NCBI GenBank assembly: GCA_020346965.1
Contig: CP070793.1
Coordinates: 1,174,683-1,179,764, forward strand
From: Chloroflexota bacterium
Lineage (GTDB): Bacteria > Chloroflexota > Dehalococcoidia > GIF9 > AB-539-J10
Length of the DNA stretch: 5,082 nt
Reading direction: 5' to 3'
Shown in pieces: positions 1 to 4,920 of this stretch. The notes beneath the pieces were generated by a model. It made no database searches. It was not told the origin of the DNA and saw only the letters and a list, made by a program, of their open reading frames with translations. Numbering within the stretch: position 1 is the stretch's first letter; each line of letters starts with the position of its first letter. A program made the position numbers and the translations under genes.

Positions 1-1739
1 ACCAGAGCTTTATCCAACGTCTCTTGGAACGGAGGATAGAATTCCTGTAAAGCGGTTATCCATTCATATTTACCCCGAGCTATTTCATCCAATTGCTCTT
101 CCATCTGCGCTGTGAAACCAGGATCAACTATTTTAGGGAAATGCTCAGCCAGGATTTTGCTGACAATTACCCCTAGTTCAGTAGGGTGGAATTTGCCATT
201 GGCTTTGTTCACGTAATCTCTTTCTTGAATGGTGGATATAATAGGCGCATAAGTACTCGGCCGTCCGATTCCTTTCTGCTCCAGTGCTTTTATCAGTGTA
301 GCCTCAGTGTAGCGGGGGGGCGGCTGGGTAAAACATTGTTCGGGGAATGTTCCCAGGTAAATCAAGTTATCTCCGATTCTCAGCTTGGGTAATGAAACAG
401 GGCTTTCCGCTCGCTCACCTTCATCCCGGCTTTCGCTGTAAACAGTCATGAAGCCAGGAAATTTAACCACAGAGCTGCTCGCTTTGAGTAGATATCCTCG
501 GTGCCGCTTTTCACCGCCAGCGTTGCTAGCTTCTATCTCTGCGTTGGTTGTGTCGTATAAAGCCGCCGACATCTGACTGGCGACCATGCGCTTCCAGATA
601 AGTTCGTAGAGTCTCAACTGAGCTGGATTAAGGAATGCTTTGAGTTGCTCTGGTTGGCGGTAAATCTTGGTGGGTCTAATTGCCTCATGAGCTTCCTGAG
701 CCCACTTTACTTTCTTGGCAAAACTACGCGGCTTTGGAGGGAGGAATTTGGCTCCGTATTTCTTATTAATGAACTCTCTTGCCTCGGCTATAGCAGAATC
801 AGCAACGTGTGTAGAATCAGTGCGCATATATGTAATAAGCCCCACCGAGCCTTCCTTGCCCAGAGGCAAGCCTTCGTAAAGTTGCTGGGCAATAGCCATA
901 GTTCGCCCGGCGCTGAAGTGTAGTTTCTGCCACGCTTCTTGCTGCAAGGTGCTGGTGATAAAAGGTGGGGCAGGTTGACGACTTAACTGTTTAGTTACTA
1001 CTGTCTTGACTTTGTATTCAGCATTCTCTAATTCAAATGTAACCCTATCTGCTTCATCTCTATTGCCAATATCTAGCTTGGTGCCGTCAGCCAGGGCGAA
1101 CAGCCTGGCTCTAAAACTCGCCTCTTCTTCTTCCGCCGGGGTTAGCTCGACTTCCATAATCCAGTACTCTTTTGGAATAAAGTCTTGAATCTCCTGCTCG
1201 CGATCAACAATCATCCGCACGGCTACAGATTGAACTCTACCTGCGGAAAGTCCCCTCCGTACCTTTCTCCAGAGGAGCGGACTCAGCTTGTAGCCTACAA
1301 GCCTATCGAGGATACGCCGAGCTTGCTGGGCATTCACCAGGTTCATATCGATAGAGCGTGGGCTTTGAAAAGCCTCTTTGACGGCGTCCTTGGTTATTTC
1401 ATGAAAAACCACCCGCTGCGGGGGGGCATCATCCTTATCCAGCTTGGTTGCCTGTACCAAGTGCCAGGAAATGGCCTCTCCCTCGCGGTCAGGGTCAGTA
1501 GCCAAATAAATGGAACTAGCACTACTGGCCGCCTTTTTAATTTCGCCAACTATTTTTTTCTTCTCCGCTGGCACAACATACTTGGGGATAAAGTCCTTGC
1601 CTACATCTACGCCGAGGCTGGTCCTGGGCAAATCACGCACATGCCCCATTGATGCTTTGACATTGTAGCCGCGTCCGAGAATCTTATTTAGCGTCCTTGC
1701 CTTGGCGGGAGATTCTACGATGACTAGTTTACTTGCCAT
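1..1739 (-). CDS. topA: DNA topoisomerase I (type IA), C-terminus cut by window edge
   Basis: Type IA topoisomerase, which relaxes negatively supercoiled DNA by cutting and rejoining one strand through a 5'-phosphotyrosine. The frame is open from the ATG at 1739 to the window edge, about 579 codons. Visible motifs: the N-terminal Toprim glutamate in VIVESPAKA (E9); the Mg-binding acidic triad in TDPDREGEA (D82, D84, E86); the NAQQARRILDRLVGYKLSP core (136-154); SAGRVQS (165-171); the active-site motif GLITYMRTDST with catalytic Tyr304 (codon 828-830); QEAHEAIRPT (around 347-356); and GIGRPSTYAPII (from residue 490). The order and spacing match the family, whose E. coli member uses Tyr319. The usual C-terminal zinc-binding domains would lie beyond the left edge, so their presence cannot be judged. 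It lies 116 bp downstream of dprA on the same strand and is probably co-transcribed with it. The ribosome site is weak (CAGGG about 6 nt before ATG). Confidence 0.97.
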   Translation of the reverse strand, partial: MASKLVIVESPAKARTLNKILGRGYNVKASMGHVRDLPRTSLGVDVGKDFIPKYVVPAEKKKIVGEIKKAASSASSIYLATDPDREGEAISWHLVQATKLDKDDAPPQRVVFHEITKDAVKEAFQSPRSIDMNLVNAQQARRILDRLVGYKLSPLLWRKVRRGLSAGRVQSVAVRMIVDREQEIQDFIPKEYWIMEVELTPAEEEEASFRARLFALADGTKLDIGNRDEADRVTFELENAEYKVKTVVTKQLSRQPAPPFITSTLQQEAWQKLHFSAGRTMAIAQQLYEGLPLGKEGSVGLITYMRTDSTHVADSAIAEAREFINKKYGAKFLPPKPRSFAKKVKWAQEAHEAIRPTKIYRQPEQLKAFLNPAQLRLYELIWKRMVASQMSAALYDTTNAEIEASNAGGEKRHRGYLLKASSSVVKFPGFMTVYSESRDEGERAESPVSLPKLRIGDNLIYLGTFPEQCFTQPPPRYTEATLIKALEQKGIGRPSTYAPIISTIQERDYVNKANGKFHPTELGVIVSKILAEHFPKIVDPGFTAQMEEQLDEIARGKYEWITALQEFYPPFQETLDKAL

Positions 1740-1855
1740 TATTTACCCTGTCTTAACTTGCCCCCATAAAACTACACGATTCTTTGGGGGTCCGATGTAT
1801 TTGCTTCATAATTTAATTGAGTCATCATGAGAATAGCAGGATTTTTGAGGATGGT
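1740..1855 (-). other. dprA-topA intergenic gap with a small inverted repeat
   Basis: Holds no convincing gene. The only structure seen is an inverted repeat CCCCCA (1761-1766) / TGGGGG (1785-1790) with an 18-nt loop, extendable by AA/TT if two bases bulge. It is not followed by a T-run on either strand, so it is a poor intrinsic terminator. It sits about 20-50 nt upstream of the topA start and would lie in the topA leader of a dprA-topA transcript. A role in attenuation or mRNA processing is possible but unsupported. Confidence 0.3.
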
Positions 1856-2953
1856 CTAATTCCTTCGAGCCAGTACATAATGCATGTTTCCCACTTGTCT
1901 GGCTATCCCTTTCAATTCTAGCAACGCCAAAGTGCTGCCGACTTCCTGCATAGTTAGACCGCTCTGGCGGCAAATTTCATCTATATGACTGGGTTCTGCG
2001 GTCAGCTGCTTCAGTATAGCGGATTCGAATTCGTTAGTAGGGGAGAATTCCTTAATTTCTGATTGTCGAACTACGATGGTCAGGTTCAGTTCCTGGAGGA
2101 TATCAGTGTCATTGCGTACCAATTTGGCTCCCTCTTGAATAAGACGGTTAGTTCCCTGACTGGCCGGCGAGAGGATGCTGCCCGGGATAGCGAAGACCTC
2201 TCGATTCTGTTCCACTGCCTGATGGGCTGTAATTAAAGCTCCGCTTCTTTCTCCAGCTTCCACCACTAACACACCCAGACTCAAGCCGCTCATGATTCGA
2301 TTGCGGAGCGGAAAGTTCTCAGCCCTGGGTTTGACGCCCAAAGGATATTCACTAACCAGGGCGCCCTGTTCCATAATAGCTTGGGCCAGTTTGGCATTTT
2401 CTCTAGGGTAGACGATATCCAGACCGGAGCCGAGCACAGCTATGGTTCTGCCCCCGGCGTCCAGAGTAGTCCGATGAGCCACGGAGTCAATTCCTCTGGC
2501 TAATCCACTGACAATGGTAATCTTACTTCGGGCTAAATCGGTTACAATCTCCTCAGTTACCTGTCTCCCATAGATGGTGGGACGACGGGTACCAACTACG
2601 GCTAGGCAAGCCTCATCCTCGGCCGGAAGGTTGCCCCTTACATAAAGCACCGGAGGGTAATCATAAATTTGTTTTAATCTGACAGGATAAAGAGGATCCT
2701 CATATATAAGTGGCTTTACTCTGTAGCGTTCCAGTTTTTCCATCTCGTCATCAAGTGAAATTACCGGGCGTAGGGATACCAGCGTATCTACGCTTCTAGC
2801 ATCCAGTCCCGCTTGTCTTAGCCTGCCTGCGGGAGCTTTCCAGGCGTCCTGTAGATTGCCAAAGTGCTGTTTTAGTCGAGAAATCCGTACCCGACCGACC
2901 CCCGTTATCCCGGAAAAAGCCACCCAGTATTTCAGTTCGTCAGCACTTATCAT
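1856..2953 (-). CDS. dprA: DNA-processing protein DprA (Smf)
   Basis: DprA binds incoming single-stranded DNA during natural transformation, shields it and loads RecA; it is also widespread in bacteria not known to be competent. The protein has 365 residues, within the family's usual range. Domains: an N-terminal helix-hairpin-helix-like part (about 5-60, with GITGVGRVRISRL); the Rossmann-fold DNA_processg_A core (about 80-290), with VVGTRRPTIYGR (119-130), SGLARGIDSVAH (149-160), GSGLDIVYP (175-183), FPLRNRIMSGLS (214-225), EAGERSGALITA (232-243) and GTNRLI (267-272); and a C-terminal winged-helix DprA domain (about 308-360, EICRQSGLTMQEVGSTLALLE region). All family-diagnostic motifs are intact. 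The ATG at 2953 has AAGG about 7 nt upstream and a -10-like box just before it. The TAG stop is at 1856-1858. It leads a probable dprA-topA operon, an arrangement known in several bacterial phyla. Confidence 0.97.
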   Translation of the reverse strand: MISADELKYWVAFSGITGVGRVRISRLKQHFGNLQDAWKAPAGRLRQAGLDARSVDTLVSLRPVISLDDEMEKLERYRVKPLIYEDPLYPVRLKQIYDYPPVLYVRGNLPAEDEACLAVVGTRRPTIYGRQVTEEIVTDLARSKITIVSGLARGIDSVAHRTTLDAGGRTIAVLGSGLDIVYPRENAKLAQAIMEQGALVSEYPLGVKPRAENFPLRNRIMSGLSLGVLVVEAGERSGALITAHQAVEQNREVFAIPGSILSPASQGTNRLIQEGAKLVRNDTDILQELNLTIVVRQSEIKEFSPTNEFESAILKQLTAEPSHIDEICRQSGLTMQEVGSTLALLELKGIARQVGNMHYVLARRN

Positions 2954-2968
2954 ATTAAGCCTTGCTGG

Positions 2969-2979
2969 ATTTTAGCATA
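2969..2979 (-). promoter_or_regulatory. Candidate -10 region of dprA
   Basis: Reading the minus strand, TATGCT (2979-2974) is followed by AAAAT and lies about 20 nt before the dprA ATG, so the leader would be very short. No good -35 is visible (TAGCTC at 17-nt spacing). A small inverted repeat TCTCT/AGAGA (2984-2988 / 2994-2998) fills the spacer. The box resembles the -10 of the divergent plus-strand promoter (TACGCTAAAAT), which modestly supports it. Confidence 0.35.
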
Positions 2980-3002
2980 ACTTTCTCTGCAAAAGAGAGC
3001 TA

Positions 3003-3031
3003 TTGACACGGTGCAGTAGCTATGCTACGCT
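3003..3031 (+). promoter_or_regulatory. Sigma-70-type promoter of the 117-residue membrane protein gene
   Basis: A perfect -35 hexamer TTGACA (3003-3008), a 17-bp spacer and a -10 TACGCT (3026-3031) are followed by AAAATAGA, where transcription would start near 3037-3040. The spacer and -10 contain the palindrome GTAGC-TAT-GCTAC (3016-3028), a possible operator. The -10 matches the consensus at only three positions, but the -35 and spacing are ideal. It faces the leader and gene that follow. Confidence 0.6.
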
Positions 3032-3039
3032 AAAATAGA

Positions 3040-3141
3040 TTGAGACTCGCTTGATGCGAGGGTGTCTAATTGTCGCCCTGACCCTGAGTGCAGCCAAAGG
3101 GAAGGGTTCCCAAATTTTCCAGTCACGCCAGCGAATCTCAA
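3040..3141 (+). promoter_or_regulatory. Structured 5' leader with mutually exclusive hairpins
   Basis: The predicted leader runs about 155 nt from the promoter to the ATG. A 12-bp stem can form between 3040-3051 and 3130-3141 (11 of 12 pairs, one C-A mismatch), enclosing 78 nt. Inside it lie hairpin AGGGTG/CGCCCT (3059-3064 / 3074-3079, one G-T pair, 9-nt loop) and a perfect GGGAA/TTCCC hairpin with a GGG triloop (3099-3111). A competing hairpin CTCGC-TTGAT-GCGAG (3046-3060) uses bases from the closing stem and cannot coexist with it. The layout of a closing stem around inner hairpins plus an alternative fold is riboswitch-like, but no known riboswitch class is recognised and no ligand is suggested. 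Confidence 0.35.
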
Positions 3142-3179
3142 AAGTAAAGAGGGGATTATTAAACAGACTTGGTGGGAAA

Positions 3180-3188
3180 AGGAGGTGA
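3180..3188 (+). promoter_or_regulatory. Very strong Shine-Dalgarno site
   Basis: AGGAGGTGA, preceded by further A's, is a near-perfect complement of the 16S rRNA 3' end and ends 3 nt before the ATG at 3192. It fixes the start of the downstream gene and suggests high translation when accessible. It is much stronger than the sites of the other genes in the window. Confidence 0.85.
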
Positions 3189-3191
3189 ACA

Positions 3192-3545
3192 ATGGGCACA
3201 GCTGAGCCCTTACCGAGTAGTTTAGTTGACTTAGGCCTAGCTACGATGGTGCTGATCTTGGGGGTTTTTTTCATCATCGTGGGCATAATAATAGCTGGTG
3301 TAATATATAGGGAGTCGCGCGAATGGAGGAAGATGATATTGCCCATGTTTGATAGGGACTCCTCTGTGATAGTACCCGAATCCTCCGAGGAACCAGGCGG
3401 GTTAACGCCGAGAATGGCGGCTTTTGGCAAGGAGATATTTAACCGACTCTTTAATCATATGGACGTCGCCGGCTTGCTAGGCGGCGCTGCCACCGTCATC
3501 ATGGGCTTAATCATACTCTTGATAGGGCTTCAAATCGGAAGCTAA
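3192..3545 (+). CDS. Small two-helix membrane protein of unknown function
   Basis: 117 residues, not recognised. A short N-terminus is followed by a first transmembrane helix (about 14-38, LGLATMVLILGVFFIIVG region). A charged loop follows (39-91), beginning YRESREWRKM, with an acidic serine/proline-rich part (about 56-70, SSVIVPESSEEPGG) and a possibly amphipathic stretch (72-90, RMAAFGKEIFNRLF). The second helix is at about 93-115 (GLLGGAATVIMGLIILLIG). The positive-inside rule puts the central loop in the cytoplasm and both ends outside. The start is secure because of the consensus Shine-Dalgarno and its own TTGACA promoter. The gene is monocistronic as seen and converges on the minus-strand gene ending at 3644. 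Its last 145 bp are tandemly duplicated just after the stop codon. The long minus-strand frame over the same DNA is judged a shadow. Confidence 0.85.
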   Translation: MGTAEPLPSSLVDLGLATMVLILGVFFIIVGIIIAGVIYRESREWRKMILPMFDRDSSVIVPESSEEPGGLTPRMAAFGKEIFNRLFNHMDVAGLLGGAATVIMGLIILLIGLQIGS

Positions 3546-3688
3546 GTTAGCGCCCGAATGGCGGCCTCAGGCAAGGAGAAATTTGGTTGAGTCTTTACTC
3601 GTATTGACTCGCTGGCCTGCTAGGCGGCGCCACTACCGTTGTCCTAGGCATACTTGTAGTCTTGGTAGGACTTACTTTCAGTGTTCAG
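3401..3688 (+). repeat. Diverged tandem direct repeat, unit about 145 bp
   Basis: Unit 1 (3401-3545) starts GTTAACGCC and ends with the TAA stop of the 117-residue gene. Unit 2 (3546-3688) begins at the next base with GTTAGCGCC. By hand alignment about three quarters of positions match, including the shared strings GAATGGCGGC, GGCAAGGAGA and CTAGGCGGCG. Unit 2 lacks two single bases relative to unit 1. The units abut exactly, so this looks like a segmental tandem duplication rather than two independent genes. Confidence 0.8.
3546..3688 (+). pseudogene. Decayed copy of the C-terminal part of the 117-residue membrane protein
   Basis: The first part reads VSARMAASGKEKFG then TGA, matching TPRMAAFGKEIFN of the upstream protein. 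After frameshifts the second part reads LLGGATTVVLGILVVLVGL, matching LLGGAATVIMGLIILLIGL, the second membrane helix. Relative to unit 1 it has two single-base deletions and a stop, has no start codon and has lost the first helix, so it cannot make a similar protein. Most helix changes are conservative (I/V, M/L, L/I), suggesting the copy diverged for a time under coding selection before breaking. Its 3' end lies antisense within the last codons of the minus-strand gene 3644-4477. Confidence 0.7.
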
Positions 3689-4477
3689 ACCTTTCCCCAG
3701 TGTACCTTTAACACCGGTGACAGGCCACCACGACCAAATGTGATAAACTATGCTACTCGAGATGCGGGCCATCAGCCTGAGGAAGAAAATACCAAACTCT
3801 GCAACCCAGCTTATCGGTGGGTTATAGATAATAACGGCTACAACTCGACCGATAAACCTGGTTACGACAACTATGGCAGTTGCTATACCGTTTAACGGTG
3901 GATTGTATAAGAGCCAGGCTACTGCGGCCGAAGTCCCCCTGAGGTAAAAAATCAAGGCGGCTACAAACCAGCGAAGTGGTGGGTGGTACAGGAACCAGGT
4001 TATACCTAGAGGAATTCCCACCACTATTTTCCAGAACAGGGCAACAGTACGAAAGTAAATGTCCCAGAACAAATCTCTTACGGTAGGCCAGCCGCGGCGC
4101 CATATCCTCACCAGCCATACCACTAGCCCCAGTAAGAGCAGGAAAAGGAAGATCAATCCAAAGGCTAAGACTGTGACTGGTACCTCTATATTTATAAATG
4201 GTACGGTGAATCTGGGGACGTCAATAATGTAGCCCAGGCCCATACCCAGGACCAGCAGCACAAAAGCCAGAAAGGCGATGTTTCTCAGTTGAGCTGACCA
4301 TCTGCCCATCCGCACCAGCCAGGGATAGACAATGCGCCAGGTGAATAGAAGAGCCGCTGGAATCAGGGCTAGAGCCAGTAGAGCTAGCGCCGTCGACCCG
4401 ATACCTAAGAAGAAGGCTATCGCTCCACCGAAGTATATAATAACCGCGGTGAGCAGTAAGAGCACTAGACAACTCAT
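3644..4477 (-). CDS. Multi-pass membrane protein with tandem 27-residue YNPP repeats
   Basis: 277 residues, not recognised. Very hydrophobic: likely helices at about 3-25, 28-47, 65-85 and 101-125, then an array of shorter hydrophobic segments. From residue 164 there are three exact 27-residue periods starting YHPPL (164), YNPPL (191) and YNPPI (218), with a further start at Y245 (YHIWSWWP). A degenerate earlier unit may begin at F137. Each period has a Tyr-X-Pro-Pro turn, about 12 hydrophobic residues and an Arg near position 16-17, then another hydrophobic run. The polar tail (about 256-277) partly overlaps the decayed repeat on the other strand. The ATG at 4477 is preceded by GGAGAG and TAGGA. 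The upstream frame's TGA overlaps this ATG (ATGA), implying translational coupling with the small membrane gene before it. Confidence 0.8.
   Translation of the reverse strand: MSCLVLLLLTAVIIYFGGAIAFFLGIGSTALALLALALIPAALLFTWRIVYPWLVRMGRWSAQLRNIAFLAFVLLVLGMGLGYIIDVPRFTVPFINIEVPVTVLAFGLIFLFLLLLGLVVWLVRIWRRGWPTVRDLFWDIYFRTVALFWKIVVGIPLGITWFLYHPPLRWFVAALIFYLRGTSAAVAWLLYNPPLNGIATAIVVVTRFIGRVVAVIIYNPPISWVAEFGIFFLRLMARISSSIVYHIWSWWPVTGVKGTLGKGLNTESKSYQDYKYA
3746..3988 (-). repeat. Coding region of three 27-residue repeats
   Basis: Codes residues 164-244 of the 277-residue membrane protein. Tyrosines 164, 191, 218 and 245 are spaced exactly 27 apart, each of the first three followed by H/N-P-P-L/I. 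Nucleotide similarity between units is weak by eye, so the repeat is old and kept at protein level rather than a recent DNA duplication. Confidence 0.8.
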
Positions 4478-4554
4478 ATGGTCCTACTCTCCTCGGCGTA
4501 CCGAGACAATTTCATCCTACTATTCTTGAGCAATATCATCGGTGTTTCAGGGAT
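4474..4554 (-). other. In-frame continuation after the TAA of the small membrane gene
   Basis: Directly after the TAA at 4555-4557 the same frame stays open for 26 codons, reading IPETPMILLKNSRMKLSRY and then AEESRTI. It ends with a TGA at 4474-4476 that overlaps the ATG of the 277-residue gene as ATGA. The stretch is basic and soluble, as expected of a cytoplasmic tail after a second membrane helix. Either the TAA is a nonsense mutation that trimmed an 88-89-residue protein, or it is a true stop and the overlap is chance. An internal ATG at 4539 could restart translation. Confidence 0.4.
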
Positions 4555-4743
4555 TTATCCGAGAAGAAATAACAAAGCTCCCAACAAAGCTGTGGCACAA
4601 ATCACCACAGCACTCGTCATCATACCCATGACCACAGTGAGAGCCGTAGAAAGCATAGCCGCCAGGCCTGCGAATATACTCATACCTGCGGTAAATAACA
4701 TCATCGGCGCGAGCAACAATAAACCTATCATGCGACACCACAC
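4555..4743 (-). CDS. Small two-helix membrane protein, possibly truncated
   Basis: 62 residues from a GTG at 4743, or 58 from the ATG at 4731, which begins MIGLLLLAPMM. In-frame stops TAG and TGA just upstream of the GTG exclude a longer start. Neither start has a clear Shine-Dalgarno. Two hydrophobic helices (about 6-30 and 34-61) rich in Ala, Leu, Met and Gly form a membrane hairpin with almost no polar residues. The family is not recognised. The gene lies between the surface-protein tail and the 277-residue gene on the same strand, consistent with one operon. The frame continues past the TAA (see 4474-4554), so the original product may have been longer. Reading-frame shadows on both strands here are less membrane-like and were set aside. 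Confidence 0.55.
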   Translation of the reverse strand: MWCRMIGLLLLAPMMLFTAGMSIFAGLAAMLSTALTVVMGMMTSAVVICATALLGALLFLLG

Positions 4744-4773
4744 TCACTAGTGGACCCGCTCAACATCATGTTA

Positions 4774-4920
4774 CTACTTCCAAAGAGTCTCATCCCATGC
4801 TGTACGCTTGCCCACAATCAGCTTTATGCTCACCGCCAACCCAGCAATCTTCCCCGCTCTATCCACCTTACCGCATAACCGGCAGAATTTCTGCGGATTG
4901 AACTTATTCCGATACCATAA
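4774..4920 (-). other. Shifted-frame zinc-ribbon-like tail after the surface protein
   Basis: In the +1 frame relative to the upstream gene, DNA from 4920 to the TAG at 4774-4776 is open for 48 codons. It reads LWYRNKFNPQKFCRLCGKV, then DRAGKIAGLAVSIKLIVGK, then RTAWDETLWK. KFCRLCGK is a CxxCG knuckle of the zinc-ribbon type, though only one knuckle is present. No ATG or GTG start precedes the knuckle in this frame, and a TAG blocks it upstream near 4945. It may therefore be the original cytoplasmic tail of the upstream protein, displaced by a single-base indel near AAATTTA (4918-4924), or a remnant of another gene. Confidence 0.35.

Noticed and set aside
645..923. 92-codon plus-strand frame
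   Set aside because: Antisense to the topA active-site region around Tyr304; a shadow.
1185..1652. 155-codon plus-strand frame
   Set aside because: It lies entirely opposite the conserved Toprim and core motifs of topA; its translation is low in complexity and unlike any known domain.
1761..1790. CCCCCA/TGGGGG hairpin as a transcription terminator between dprA and topA
   Set aside because: The stem is short, the loop is long (18 nt) and no T-run follows on either strand.
1772..1828. 18-codon minus-strand micro-frame between dprA and topA
   Set aside because: No convincing ribosome site and too short to distinguish from chance.
3020..3430. 136-codon minus-strand frame opposite the 117-residue gene
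   Set aside because: It lacks a ribosome site and domain-like features, spans the promoter and leader of the plus-strand gene, and is complementary to a gene with a consensus Shine-Dalgarno and two clear helices.
3662..3895. Plus-strand frame running from the decayed repeat into the 277-residue gene
   Set aside because: Only its first residues match the duplicated helix. The rest is the complement of the YNPP repeats, with composition typical of an antisense shadow.
4478..4750. 90-codon plus-strand frame
   Set aside because: Antisense to the small two-helix gene; its Ala/Ile/Thr-rich sequence mirrors the hydrophobic codons on the other strand and it has no ribosome site.
4728..4769. 13-codon minus-strand micro-frame (MMLSGSTSECGVA) whose TGA overlaps the ATG at 4731
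   Set aside because: It has a GGAAG upstream and an ATGA overlap, so coupling is conceivable, but 13 codons can arise by chance and nothing else supports it.
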